Of a stretch of 29,068 nucleotides of DNA, positions 6,910 through 15,486 are shown piece by piece. Origin of the DNA: JAWXVE01 sp044425575 (GTDB taxonomy: Bacteria; Bacillota; Clostridia; Lachnospirales; Lachnospiraceae); contig JAWXVE010000024.1 in assembly GCA_044425575.1 (NCBI GenBank), positions 1 through 29,068 of the forward strand, written 5' to 3'. The first letter of the stretch is position 1. Every line of letters starts with the position of its first letter. The notes beneath the pieces are model-generated. The model worked only from the letters and a program-made list of their open reading frames with translations. It was not told where the DNA came from and did not search any database. The position numbers were made by a program, and so were the translations under genes.

Positions 6910-8520
6910 CTAATTTATAATTTCAATCTCCATATGAATCAATTTCTCCAAGTCTGGATAATCTTGTTCAAACTTTCGCTCCCCTTGTCGTCTACGAACT
7001 TCAATTGGTATTTCTTTTTGCATTTCTAATGATAGAAATTCCTGCAAACGGTCTACATTCTCTCTGCGGTTGATAAAATAGTCCGATGATATCCCATCTT
7101 CTATTACAATGAGCAATACATTCTGATCATCTACTGAAATATTCGCATTGCTTAAATATTGTTTCATGGGGCTTGGCATCTTCATCACCAAATTCCCCCA
7201 ACCACTGGCAACTTGTCGTATCTCAGCAGGTAATGCCTTTAATAAAGCCGCAACTTCCTCTGAATTCTTCTGGGTCTCTTGGTGTGGAATACTATCTTGT
7301 GAATGTACCATCTCACCAGAGATATGGCTTCCTGATTGCAGAATAAAATCACCCTTCTCTAGATGCTCTTCTAATTGCTTAATCCTTCCTACTAACGCAT
7401 CGTATGTAGTTTCCATAGATGGTTTGCATAATTTAATCATGGTAGTTTCTAATAAAATCCTCTTCTGAGTAGCATACTTCATCTGAGTAGAGAGTTCAGA
7501 GAAAATGCGAATATAGCGGTACAACTCTTCTATTTCTATGGGTTCCACTAGTATATGCAACACTTGTATCTGCTCCACACTACGTTCTACAATATCTTCT
7601 AGCTTCTCTAACTGATCTTGACTAGACGTCTTAATCAATAAGATATTCCTTAAATACCACGTAAAATCACTAATAAATTGAACGTATTCACGCCCTTGCA
7701 TGGTAATGTCTTCAATCATTTCAATTATATGAATAATCTGTTGGTTCATAATCGCCGTTATAAATTCATCAAAGACTTTCGTGTCTACAGCCCCCAATAC
7801 TTCTAGCACATGTTCATAGGTTAGGACTTCATCATAATGAAATGCCAAGCACTGTTCCAATAAACTTAGTGCATCACGCATAGAGCCATCGCCCATTCTA
7901 GCCAAATAATGAATGGCTTTCTCTTCTACTTGCAATTGTTCAATATGAATCAATTCTTGTAATCGCTCTCCAATGACTTGATTTGTTATCCGCTTGAAAT
8001 CGTACCGTTGACAACGTGATAAAATTGTAATAGGTATCTTATTAGCTTCTGTGGTTGCTAAAATAAAAATCGCATAAGAAGGCGGTTCTTCTAAGGTCTT
8101 TAATAGTGCATTAAATGCACCTATGGATAACATGTGAACCTCATCAATAATATATACTTTATATTTCGATTGGGCAGGTGAATACGATACTTTTTCCACA
8201 ATGTCACGAATGTTATCCACTCCATTATTAGATGCCGCATCCATTTCAATTACATCTATACTTGCATTTACTGCAATGGCTTGACAACTGCCGCATACAC
8301 CACAAGGATTTCCATTTTCTAATTGTTCACAATTGACTGTCTTTGCAAATATCTTTGCAATAGATGTTTTTCCCGTACCTCTAGTCCCACAAAATAAATA
8401 AGCATGGCCAATGCGATTGGTAATAATTTGATTTGATAATGTTGTTACAATATGTTCTTGTCCTTTTACTTCTTCAAAATTACTGGGACGGAATTTTCGA
8501 TATAATGCCGTGTATGACAT
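6910..8520 (-). CDS. dnaX: DNA polymerase III subunit gamma/tau
   Basis: This is the clamp-loader ATPase of the replisome. Numbered from MSYTALYRKFRP, it shows Walker A GTRGTGKT (45-52), a zinc-binding four-Cys module (C64, C73, C76, C79), Walker B IIDEVHM (124-130) and the sensor/SRC motif (168-170). The C-terminal tau-like region is short, giving 536 residues in all. The frame is open upstream to a GTG at 8535, but the conserved N-terminus and an AGAAAGT Shine-Dalgarno 13 nt upstream favour the ATG at 8520. No A-AAA-AAG slippery site for a shortened gamma form was noticed. It follows pfkA by 31 nt. Confidence 0.96.
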   Translation of the reverse strand: MSYTALYRKFRPSNFEEVKGQEHIVTTLSNQIITNRIGHAYLFCGTRGTGKTSIAKIFAKTVNCEQLENGNPCGVCGSCQAIAVNASIDVIEMDAASNNGVDNIRDIVEKVSYSPAQSKYKVYIIDEVHMLSIGAFNALLKTLEEPPSYAIFILATTEANKIPITILSRCQRYDFKRITNQVIGERLQELIHIEQLQVEEKAIHYLARMGDGSMRDALSLLEQCLAFHYDEVLTYEHVLEVLGAVDTKVFDEFITAIMNQQIIHIIEMIEDITMQGREYVQFISDFTWYLRNILLIKTSSQDQLEKLEDIVERSVEQIQVLHILVEPIEIEELYRYIRIFSELSTQMKYATQKRILLETTMIKLCKPSMETTYDALVGRIKQLEEHLEKGDFILQSGSHISGEMVHSQDSIPHQETQKNSEEVAALLKALPAEIRQVASGWGNLVMKMPSPMKQYLSNANISVDDQNVLLIVIEDGISSDYFINRRENVDRLQEFLSLEMQKEIPIEVRRRQGERKFEQDYPDLEKLIHMEIEIIN

Positions 8521-8551
8521 AGGAGTAACCATCACTTTCTGTAGCCTTACA

Positions 8552-9625
8552 CTAGTCTCCGAAACAGATTCCTAGCATTTTGGCTTCCTGAATAATCGAT
8601 GCATCTGCTGATAGGTATTTTAGCTTACCAGCCACCTCTTCTAAAGGAACATGCACAATTTCTCTATTTTGGATACCAATCATATATCCATATTGTTCAT
8701 GAATAATTAATTTGGCGGCTTCTGAACCCAAACGTGAAGCAAATACACGATCGTATGCACATGGCGAACCACCTCGCTGTGTGTGACCTGGTACCGTTAC
8801 TCGAACTTCTCGCTTAGATAATGCTTCAATGCGTGCTGCCACTTCATAGGATACAGATGGATACTTGGAGTTTTTTAATTTCTCTTTATATTCCTTCTTC
8901 GTTAAAGACGCGTCTTCCTTAGATATTGTTCCTTCCGCAACTGCTAAAATTGTAAACTTGCTACCATTTTTTGTACGCATATTAATTGCATCTACTACTT
9001 TGTGAATGTCGTAAGGAATCTCAGGAATCAAAATAATATCTGCCCCGCCTGCCATTCCTGCATTTAACGTTAACCAACCAACTTTATGTCCCATTACCTC
9101 TACAATAAATACACGTCCATGGGAAGAAGCCGTTGTATGGATGCAATCAATGGCATGTGTTGCAATGTTGACTGCACTTTGAAATCCAAATGTCATATCC
9201 GTTCCGAATAAATCATTATCAATAGTCTTTGGAAGCGTCACAACATTAATGCCTTCTTCTCTCAATAAATTTGCCGTTTTATGTGTTCCGTTTCCTCCCA
9301 GAATTACAAGACAATCTAGTTTCAAACGGTAGTAATTTTTCTTCATAGCCTCTATCTTGTCAATGCCATCCTCATCTGGTTGGCGAATCGTCTTATATGG
9401 TGTCCTAGAACTCCCCAAAATTGTACCACCTTGTGTTAGAATACCAGAAAAATCCGAATAATTAAGCATTCTAAAATTATTATAAATAAGCCCTCGATAC
9501 CCTTCTAAAAATCCATAAATCTCAACACTTTCTAGAGAGTTCACTAAACTCTTTACCACTCCACGCATAGCTGCATTTAACGCCTGGCAATCGCCACCAC
9601 TTGTTAGCATTCCTATTTTTTTCAT
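8552..9625 (-). CDS. pfkA: 6-phosphofructokinase
   Basis: This enzyme of 357 residues phosphorylates fructose 6-phosphate in glycolysis. Visible motifs are the N-terminal TSGGDCQALNAA, GSSRTP (R74), GGNGTHKTA (110-118) and PKTIDND (132-138, catalytic D136). Residues equivalent to E. coli 104 and 124 are Gly and Lys. In the family, Gly at 104 points to ATP and Asp to pyrophosphate as phosphoryl donor. With Lys at 124 and Asn before the Gly this looks like a group III-like enzyme, probably ATP-dependent, but the donor is not certain. The frame is open to an ATG at 9655, but MKKIGMLTSGG at 9625 is the family N-terminus and has AGAAAGG 13 nt upstream. The promoter is at 9679-9708. Confidence 0.93.
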   Translation of the reverse strand: MKKIGMLTSGGDCQALNAAMRGVVKSLVNSLESVEIYGFLEGYRGLIYNNFRMLNYSDFSGILTQGGTILGSSRTPYKTIRQPDEDGIDKIEAMKKNYYRLKLDCLVILGGNGTHKTANLLREEGINVVTLPKTIDNDLFGTDMTFGFQSAVNIATHAIDCIHTTASSHGRVFIVEVMGHKVGWLTLNAGMAGGADIILIPEIPYDIHKVVDAINMRTKNGSKFTILAVAEGTISKEDASLTKKEYKEKLKNSKYPSVSYEVAARIEALSKREVRVTVPGHTQRGGSPCAYDRVFASRLGSEAAKLIIHEQYGYMIGIQNREIVHVPLEEVAGKLKYLSADASIIQEAKMLGICFGD

Positions 9626-9643
9626 CTTAATATCCATCCCTTT

Positions 9644-9677
9644 CTTAGTACTCATATTTTCTTAGTACTCATATTTT
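9644..9677. repeat. Perfect 17-bp tandem duplication in the pfkA leader
   Basis: CTTAGTACTCATATTTT occurs twice back to back (9644-9660 and 9661-9677). On the transcribed strand each copy contains ATG-AGT-ACT-AAG. The first copy therefore begins a six-codon frame whose TGA overlaps the second ATG, and the second ATG is in frame with pfkA. Neither has a good ribosome site. The duplication lies between the -10 box and the pfkA Shine-Dalgarno. Confidence 0.9.
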
Positions 9678-9678
9678 C

Positions 9679-9708
9679 ATTATACTTCATTTATGTTCTG
9701 GGATACAA
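9679..9708 (-). promoter_or_regulatory. Promoter of pfkA
   Basis: On the minus strand -35 TTGTAT (9703-9708), an 18-nt spacer and a perfect -10 TATAAT (9679-9684) predict a start near 9672 and a leader of about 47 nt before the ATG at 9625. dnaX, ybaB and recR probably share this transcript. Confidence 0.65.
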
Positions 9709-9717
9709 TACCAAATT

Positions 9718-9750
9718 CTTGCAGTATATGGAAATTTTCTATACTGCAAG
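9718..9750 (-). terminator. Hairpin after the rubrerythrin gene
   Basis: CTTGCAGTATA (9718-9728) and TATACTGCAAG (9740-9750) form a perfect 11-bp stem with an 11-nt loop, 19 nt beyond the rubrerythrin stop. The following RNA is AAUUUGG, a weak U-tract, so this is a probable but imperfect intrinsic terminator. Confidence 0.6.
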
Positions 9751-9768
9751 ACATTTGTAAGCTAATAA

Positions 9769-10311
9769 TTAGTAGTTTTCTTTACGCACTTCAAAGTAGC
9801 TTTGTGGGTGATTACAAACTGGACAAACATCTGGTGCTTTAGGCCCCATGACTAAATGACCACAATTGCGACATTCCCACATAGTCTCTTCGCTTTTTTC
9901 AAATACCCCTTGCATTTCCACATTGTTGAGCAATGCACGATATCGTTCTTCATGGGATTTTTCAATTTTACCTACTCCTCTGAATTTATCTGCAAGTTCT
10001 GGAAACCCTTCCTCTTCCGCTTCCTTTGCAAAGGTTTCATACATATCAATCCATTCGTAATTCTCACCATCTGCAGCATGCGCTAGATTTTGGGCTGTAT
10101 TCCCTAGTTCCCCTAATTCTTTAAACCACATTTTAGCATGTTCTTTTTCATTCTCGGCAGTTTTTAAGAAGATTTCTGCGATTTGTTCATACCCTTCTTT
10201 TTTCGCTACAGAAGCAAAATATGTGTACTTATTTCTTGCTTGACTTTCTCCAGCAAAAGCTGACATTAGATTCTGTTCTGTTTTGGTTCCTTTATACGAT
10301 TTTTTACTCAT
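9769..10311 (-). CDS. rbr: Rubrerythrin
   Basis: This 180-residue non-haem iron protein reduces hydrogen peroxide in the cytosol of anaerobes using electrons from reduced rubredoxin-type partners. The N-terminal ferritin-like four-helix domain carries diiron ligands in GESQARNKY (E22), ENEKEH (E55, H58) and EKSHEERY (about 117-123). A C-terminal rubredoxin-like FeS4 domain has C147, C150, C163 and C166 (CRNCGH and CPVCNH). The frame is open to an ATG at 10326, but GGAGG lies 7-8 nt before the ATG at 10311, which also begins the usual MSKKSYKGTKTEQNL sequence, so 10311 is chosen. It appears monocistronic, between a 200-nt leader and a hairpin. Confidence 0.95.
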   Translation of the reverse strand: MSKKSYKGTKTEQNLMSAFAGESQARNKYTYFASVAKKEGYEQIAEIFLKTAENEKEHAKMWFKELGELGNTAQNLAHAADGENYEWIDMYETFAKEAEEEGFPELADKFRGVGKIEKSHEERYRALLNNVEMQGVFEKSEETMWECRNCGHLVMGPKAPDVCPVCNHPQSYFEVRKENY

Positions 10312-10326
10312 TTTAAAATCCTCCAT

Positions 10327-10528
10327 TCTTCCTTATATTTATTGTTCTAACTATTAGTCTTACTCCTTTTATCTACCTTTATTCTCGTAATCGTGTTCGC
10401 CTAATACTACCAGCTGTATTGCACGATACAATACCGGGCATGAGTCCGCCATTCTAAAGCAGAACCGTTAAGCTTGCATGAGCAAACTAATAAGAAAGGA
10501 GATAATTGGTAACATATCTTGTCCCTTT
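10327..10528. other. Intergenic region with GC-rich patch and hairpins
   Basis: These 202 nt separate the DUF4190-like gene and rubrerythrin. A stem AGCTTGC/GCAAACT (10471-10488; perfect on the minus strand if one G-U is allowed) could mark the end of the upstream transcript, though no U-tract follows. A patch richer in G+C than its surroundings (about 10385-10455) includes a GTATTG/CAATAC hairpin. On the minus strand 10369-10452 is a 27-codon open frame starting MADSCPVLYRAIQ, but it has no ribosome site, so I do not call it a gene. A rubrerythrin promoter should lie here but none is clear. Confidence 0.4.
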
Positions 10529-10906
10529 CTATATTTGCTTAATGAGCTTGGTAATTTCACACAACTTATAAAACTTCTTGCGAAGAAATAAGCCACCAAT
10601 TATATACATAACAATTGTTGCTATGAATCCAATGGTAGAAATCACTACACCGACAATACCATACCACTTCTTTGGTTTTTTCAAGATAATGGATACCGTA
10701 CCAAATGCTGCGGCTACTACGTCAACTATTAATCCTACTATGGTAAATCCACTTAGAAAACCCATAACGGACAATACAAGCGATATGAGTCCAAGTGTAT
10801 TCCCATTATTTGGTTCTTTCTCCGTCTGGATATCTGCTGTCATGTCACCGTCTAACACTTCCACTTCTACCACACTGTCCACTACCAATTCCTTATCTTG
10901 TTCCAT
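10529..10906 (-). CDS. Small DUF4190-like membrane protein
   Basis: This 125-residue protein has an acidic soluble N-terminus of about 35 residues, then a Gly-rich hydrophobic region with two to three membrane segments (NTLGLISLVLSVMGFLSG, FGTVSIILKK and IVGVVISTIGFIATIVMYIIGG), and a basic tail. This G/L/I pattern is typical of DUF4190-type proteins, whose function is unknown. AAAGGAG sits 7 nt before the ATG at 10906. It follows glgX by 44 nt and may be co-transcribed with it. Confidence 0.6.
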   Translation of the reverse strand: MEQDKELVVDSVVEVEVLDGDMTADIQTEKEPNNGNTLGLISLVLSVMGFLSGFTIVGLIVDVVAAAFGTVSIILKKPKKWYGIVGVVISTIGFIATIVMYIIGGLFLRKKFYKLCEITKLIKQI

Positions 10907-10950
10907 TTGTGTTCTCCTTTGCTAATGTAAATGACTATTTTCCCACACCA

Positions 10951-13020
10951 TTAATAATTCAATTGATAAATAATAACTGTACGAGGTGGTATGATTACGT
11001 GATCCTTTGTAATAATTCCATTTATATGTTTTTCATTATCTGTATTAATTACTTCCCGCCAGGAATTGTAATTCTGAATGTGCGGAAGTTCCACTCGGGC
11101 TGATTCCCAATGCATATTAAGTGCAATATAAATGACATCATCACTTTTATTATCTACTGTTCTTCCTGCAAACATCATTCCTAGGTAATGGGTATCATCA
11201 GGGCTCTGCTTCCATGGTTGCTTAGAATGTTCACTAATGGCAGGGAATCCTAATGAACAGACTGGCGTATCCCTCCTTAAGATTCCATGTGCTTTACGGA
11301 AAGCAATCATTTTCTTAAAGAACTGAAATAATTCTTTATTCTTCTCTAAAAGCGTCCAATCAAGCCAAGAGATTTTTGTATCTTGACAATAAGCGTTATT
11401 ATTGCCGTGTTGGGTATTTCCAAATTCATCTCCTGCTAGAAACATAGGTACTCCACGACTGCACATTAATGTAACACAAGCATTCTTTACCATTTTCTTC
11501 CGTAGCGTGTTAATTTCTTCGTTATCTGTTTCACCTTCTATACCACAATTCCAACTTAAATTATTATTTTCACCATCTGTATTATTCCAACCGTTTTTCT
11601 CATTATGCTTTTCACTGTACGTATAAAGATCGTGTAAGGTAAATCCATCGTGACACGTAATAAAGTTTACAGATGCATTATGACCACCTCTTTGTTCTTG
11701 ATCATATAAGTCCAGAGATCCGCCAATACGCTTGGCTGCATCAAACTTCTTATGATCTCCCTTTAGGAATGCACGAATATCGTCACGATATTTTCCATTC
11801 CATTCTGCCCATCGATTCCAAGATGGAAAACTTCCAACTTGATATAATCCTCCTGCATCCCATGCCTCAGCAATCAACTTTACGTTCCCAAGAATTGGAT
11901 CAAATGCTAAAGATTGTAGAAGTGGTGGTTTGCTCATTGGGGAGCCATCTTCATTTCTCCCTAATATACTAGCTAAGTCAAATCGAAAACCATCTATTCG
12001 ATACGCCGTAACCCAATACCGTAAACACTCAATAATCATCTGATGAACGATTGGATGGTTGCAATTTAAGGTATTACCACAACCGCTAAAATTATAATAG
12101 TGTCCATCCGGCGTTAGCAAATAGTAAATGTTGTTATCGATTCCTTTAAACGAGATGAATGGGCCATCCTCGTTGCCTTCTGCCGTATGATTAAATACAA
12201 CATCCAAAAAGACTTCAATCCCATTTTCATTTAATAATTTAATAACTCTCTTTAGCTCATTCCCTTCCTTATTGTGCTCCACGGTAGAGGAGTAACTTGT
12301 ATTAGGTGCAAAGAAACTCACTGGATTATATCCCCAATAATCTAAAAGGACTTCTCCATCGTGTTTTCTAATATCGCGTAATTCATCAAATTCAAAAATA
12401 GGCATAAACTCTACTGCTGTAATACCCAGCTCCTTTAAATATGGAATTTTCTCTTCTACACCTTTAAAGGTACCTGGACATAGTACTTCTGAAGATTGGT
12501 CTTTTGTAAATCCACGAACGTGTAATTCATAAATAATCAAATCATCCACAGGTGTTAATGGTTGTTTACAATTTTCCCAATCAAAATCATCTTTTACTAC
12601 CCTCGCCTTATAGTGGGAACCAATATCCGGTTTAACGCCCCATTCCTTTTGCCCTGTAACTGCTTTCGCATAAGGGTCTAATAGAATATTATTTTTGTTA
12701 AATAAAATTCCTTTTTCCGGTTCGTATGGACCATCTAAACGGTAGGCATACTCAAACTCATCAATATTCAAATGGAATACAATCATGGAAAATACATTTC
12801 CAATCCGATAATGTGCTGGAAATGGAAGCACACTATGAGGTTCCTCTTCTCCACGTCTAAATAATAACAGTTCGCAACCATAGGCATAATGAGAGTGAAT
12901 TGTAAAGTTAACTCCACCTTGGATTGCCGTTGCTCCATTAATTTCATAAAATCCTGGTCTTATTTCGTATCCGTTTAACGTATCTAGTGGTATTAAATGT
13001 TCTTCTAATCGTGATGTCAT
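10951..13020 (-). CDS. glgX: Glycogen debranching enzyme, isoamylase type
   Basis: This 689-residue GH13 enzyme should hydrolyse alpha-1,6 branches of glycogen or similar glucans. It has an N-terminal CBM48-like domain (about 15-110), then the catalytic barrel with conserved regions DVVFNH (273-278), GFRFDLA (344-350, nucleophile D348), LIAEAWD (382-388, acid/base E385) and FITCHD (453-458). A C-terminal beta domain ends near PRTVIIYQLNY. Length fits GlgX/TreX enzymes; no signal peptide is seen, so it is cytosolic. AGGAGAAAACC precedes the ATG. It lies 26 nt after the CPBP protease gene, possibly in one transcript, though the two functions have no obvious link. No glycogen synthesis genes are in the window. 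Confidence 0.93.
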   Translation of the reverse strand: MTSRLEEHLIPLDTLNGYEIRPGFYEINGATAIQGGVNFTIHSHYAYGCELLLFRRGEEEPHSVLPFPAHYRIGNVFSMIVFHLNIDEFEYAYRLDGPYEPEKGILFNKNNILLDPYAKAVTGQKEWGVKPDIGSHYKARVVKDDFDWENCKQPLTPVDDLIIYELHVRGFTKDQSSEVLCPGTFKGVEEKIPYLKELGITAVEFMPIFEFDELRDIRKHDGEVLLDYWGYNPVSFFAPNTSYSSTVEHNKEGNELKRVIKLLNENGIEVFLDVVFNHTAEGNEDGPFISFKGIDNNIYYLLTPDGHYYNFSGCGNTLNCNHPIVHQMIIECLRYWVTAYRIDGFRFDLASILGRNEDGSPMSKPPLLQSLAFDPILGNVKLIAEAWDAGGLYQVGSFPSWNRWAEWNGKYRDDIRAFLKGDHKKFDAAKRIGGSLDLYDQEQRGGHNASVNFITCHDGFTLHDLYTYSEKHNEKNGWNNTDGENNNLSWNCGIEGETDNEEINTLRKKMVKNACVTLMCSRGVPMFLAGDEFGNTQHGNNNAYCQDTKISWLDWTLLEKNKELFQFFKKMIAFRKAHGILRRDTPVCSLGFPAISEHSKQPWKQSPDDTHYLGMMFAGRTVDNKSDDVIYIALNMHWESARVELPHIQNYNSWREVINTDNEKHINGIITKDHVIIPPRTVIIYQLNY

Positions 13021-13046
13021 GGTTTTCTCCTATTCTTCCGCCTTAA

Positions 13047-13907
13047 TCAACAGATTTCCTTACGTATTTGCCATAAACAAATTCCAGCTGTTACTGTGGC
13101 TACAAGTGTTCCTACTAAAAAAGTAATTGTATTCCCCATAAGCGTGAGACCTATGTCCGTTGAACTCAAACACACTGAGGTGCAGTTTGCAATCATGTGA
13201 AATAATATGGGCCACAGAATGGATCGATATTTCTCATAGATATATGCCATGGCAGCCCCCATGATTCCCGCATAAATAGCTTGTACTACGTTACCATGGT
13301 AGACTCCAAATATAGCCGATGATATTACAATTGCTACTGTTACATTACTATAATACCGCATTCTACGATATAATAACCCTCTAAATAGAAGTTCTTCTAC
13401 AATGGGCACTAAAATTCCTACCACTAGTATTTGAACAAAAATAGTGGAACTATAAATGTTTTCTGCTATTTCTTCAAATTCAGGGAACAAGGTAGCTAGT
13501 CCACTTATGGTAATGATATTATTTAACGAAATACAATATGCAATGGCAAATAAGAGTAATCGAATCACCTTCCCAGGTGATTGATTCACAATGTGCGGCC
13601 ACTCTTCCCATACTTGAATCTTCTTTCGATCATACTTCATAAGAAGTATCATAACAGGTAAGTTTGTCAGCGCTGCTACTGCCAGAATCAACATGGTATT
13701 GTCCGTAATGGATTGCGTATAATATCCCATATAAAGTTCTTCGTTACTACCCGCATATTCTAAGGCTTTGTACATATAATAAACTGCAATTGGCACTTGC
13801 ACCACAAGTGTAATTACGTGATAATAGAGAAATGGACTGATACTCCTGTATAGTTTTACCCAAAGTGGTACTTTAGACTTATTCATCTCCATATCCATAT
13901 TTTCCAT
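13047..13907 (-). CDS. CPBP family intramembrane metalloprotease
   Basis: This 286-residue protein has about seven to eight membrane segments. The CPBP (CAAX protease/bacteriocin-processing, ABI) motifs are intact: PIVEELLFRGLLYRR (E171, E172, R176), FGVYHGN (H204), and FHMIANC (H237, N241). Such glutamic-type membrane proteases cleave substrates within or near the membrane; the target here is unknown. An N-terminal cytosolic stretch rich in Met and Glu precedes the first helix. Several ATGs lie close together; GAGGA before the ATG at 13907 supports that start. It lies 76 nt downstream of the metallophosphoesterase gene and 26 nt upstream of glgX. Confidence 0.88.
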   Translation of the reverse strand: MENMDMEMNKSKVPLWVKLYRSISPFLYYHVITLVVQVPIAVYYMYKALEYAGSNEELYMGYYTQSITDNTMLILAVAALTNLPVMILLMKYDRKKIQVWEEWPHIVNQSPGKVIRLLLFAIAYCISLNNIITISGLATLFPEFEEIAENIYSSTIFVQILVVGILVPIVEELLFRGLLYRRMRYYSNVTVAIVISSAIFGVYHGNVVQAIYAGIMGAAMAYIYEKYRSILWPILFHMIANCTSVCLSSTDIGLTLMGNTITFLVGTLVATVTAGICLWQIRKEIC

Positions 13908-13983
13908 ATCTTCCTCATCATCTCCACATTCATCTTATTCAAAGATACAAGAATTCCCTTGATTTGTCAATTACAGAGCACCT

Positions 13984-14829
13984 TTATCCATCTGCTTCTA
14001 AGTCTATCACTACAATTTCAGGTACATTCATAAAGCGATATGGTATCTGGGTGACACCGATTCCTTTTGTCACATATAATTTTGTATTTCTTTCATTAGG
14101 AGCTTCAAAAAGTCCTTTTACATATTTAGTAGCACCTGTTGGCAATAATTGACTTGTTAATTTAGGAATATACACTTGGCCGCCGTGGGAGTGACCTGCT
14201 AAAATCAGATCCACTTTACTCCAATCCATTGCGTCACTTACATCCGGCTCGTGTATTACGATTAAATTGTAATAACTTTCCTCTAATGTAGAGGTATCTA
14301 AATCTGGTGTGCCTAGTAAATAATCATCCAATCCTCGAATGCACAGATTATATTCTTCTATATAAAAATCTTCATTAGTTAACAACAAAAATCCGCTTTC
14401 TGTCATTACTTCTTCGTAAACCTGATAACTACCACCCTTATCATGGTTCCCCCAAACGGCTATTTTACCCTCTGTTGCAGTAATTTCGCTCAGTTGTTCA
14501 ATGATATACGCCTTGTCAATTAAATCCATGTCCCTCTGATATGAATCAAAAAAATCACCTGCAAATATAACAATATCTGGTTCTTGTTGGTTAATCTTAG
14601 CTACAATGGATTCTAATTTTGTTTGGTCATATAATTCCCCAATATGAGTATCTGCAAATAAAACAACTCTCATGTCTTTCTCTAGGCGTTCTGCTGCCAT
14701 GACTTCTGTTACCACAATCAATGTATTCGGTTCTATGTATCTTGCGTAGACATATAATAAACCTACGCAAATCATTATAAAAAATCCTAACTTAAACGTA
14801 CCTTTTATCAATCGTCCCATTCTTTTCAT
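13984..14829 (-). CDS. Membrane-anchored metallophosphoesterase (YkuE/YaeI-like)
   Basis: This 281-residue protein has one N-terminal helix (about 12-30) that should act as an uncleaved anchor, and a calcineurin-like phosphoesterase domain with all five motifs: FADTHIG (D60, H62), GDFFD (D92), GNHD (N128, H129), HEPD (H193) and GHSHGGQ (H213, H215). A two-metal phosphoesterase acting outside the membrane is expected. Relatives hydrolyse lipid-linked or nucleotide phosphates, but the substrate cannot be read here. The start is supported by GCAGGAAG 6 nt upstream. It has its own extended -10 promoter (14867-14900) and is followed by the CPBP protease gene. Confidence 0.9.
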   Translation of the reverse strand: MKRMGRLIKGTFKLGFFIMICVGLLYVYARYIEPNTLIVVTEVMAAERLEKDMRVVLFADTHIGELYDQTKLESIVAKINQQEPDIVIFAGDFFDSYQRDMDLIDKAYIIEQLSEITATEGKIAVWGNHDKGGSYQVYEEVMTESGFLLLTNEDFYIEEYNLCIRGLDDYLLGTPDLDTSTLEESYYNLIVIHEPDVSDAMDWSKVDLILAGHSHGGQVYIPKLTSQLLPTGATKYVKGLFEAPNERNTKLYVTKGIGVTQIPYRFMNVPEIVVIDLEADG

Positions 14830-14866
14830 CTTCTACTTCCTGCTTATTTTCTTACACTACTGCGTT

Positions 14867-14900
14867 ATCATACCACAATTATCTGACAAATGTGGGTCGC
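14867..14900 (-). promoter_or_regulatory. Extended -10 promoter of the metallophosphoesterase gene
   Basis: On the minus strand an extended -10, TGG-TATGAT (TATGAT at 14867-14872), lies 22 nt downstream of the GCGAC(C) block of GCGACCCACATTTGTC (14885-14900). The predicted start is about 31 nt before the ATG. No normal -35 is seen. A short CCACA/TGTGG pairing spans the region between motif and -10. The layout matches the LysM promoter at 4738-4771. Confidence 0.5.
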
Positions 14901-14916
14901 TTTTCTTAATATTTCA

Positions 14917-15477
14917 TTAAATTTTAGTGAAAGCAAAGACAATCATAGCAATGCCTCCTACTAGAGAATAATCGAGACTGATTGTTTTCACAAGTATTCT
15001 TCCCATTCGCGTTCCAATTATTATAGCAATCATACCCACTAGCAAAGACAATATTCCAATTACAACGAAATCCACCGATAAAAATGCCGCTCCAAGCCCA
15101 ATGCTAATACCATCCATGGATAGTGCAAGAGAAATAGACAAGGCCTCTTTTGCCGATAAAATCTTGTCATGATTGCGATCCCCATCTTGAAGTTTTGGGT
15201 TCGTCAAACTTTCCACGCATTTATACCCTCCTATTCCACACAAAATAAGAAAGGACAAGTAATGTGTCGCTTCTTCTGGTATCCATTGCTTTAAAAAGCT
15301 TCCAAAAAAAATAGCACTTAGCAATACAAGTGTAGCCGTAAGATTAAGAATGACATTGGATAAAAATGGGATTTCGATTCTCTGACTCCCATATAATACG
15401 CTAATGGTAAAAGTATCGATGGTTAAAGCTAATACAAAAATCAATTCATCTATATATTGTAATAAGATAACAGGCAA
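14917..15477 (-). CDS. ytaF: YtaF/MntP-family membrane protein
   Basis: This 186-residue protein has six membrane segments built as two related halves, each starting with an Asp-containing helix (LALTIDTFTISVLYG and ALSMDGISIGLGAAF), the signature of the MntP/YtaF/LysE-like group. MntP exports manganese; YtaF is a sporulation-linked membrane protein of unknown mechanism. The GSQRIEIP loop after TM1 resembles YtaF more than MntP, so I lean to YtaF. The start is TTG at 15475-15477 with GAGGAG 8 nt upstream. That ribosome site is buried in an 11-bp hairpin (15487-15517). It is 68 nt downstream of the last mrp gene. Confidence 0.75.
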   Translation of the reverse strand: MPVILLQYIDELIFVLALTIDTFTISVLYGSQRIEIPFLSNVILNLTATLVLLSAIFFGSFLKQWIPEEATHYLSFLILCGIGGYKCVESLTNPKLQDGDRNHDKILSAKEALSISLALSMDGISIGLGAAFLSVDFVVIGILSLLVGMIAIIIGTRMGRILVKTISLDYSLVGGIAMIVFAFTKI

Positions 15478-15486
15478 CTAATTCAC

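Noticed and set aside
6910..8520. Programmed frameshifting in dnaX
   Set aside because: No A-AAA-AAG-type slippery run with a downstream stem was seen in the frame.
8521..8551. A signal recognition particle RNA gene upstream of dnaX
   Set aside because: The SRP RNA gene is often found near dnaX, but only 31 nt separate pfkA and dnaX here, so it cannot be in this gap.
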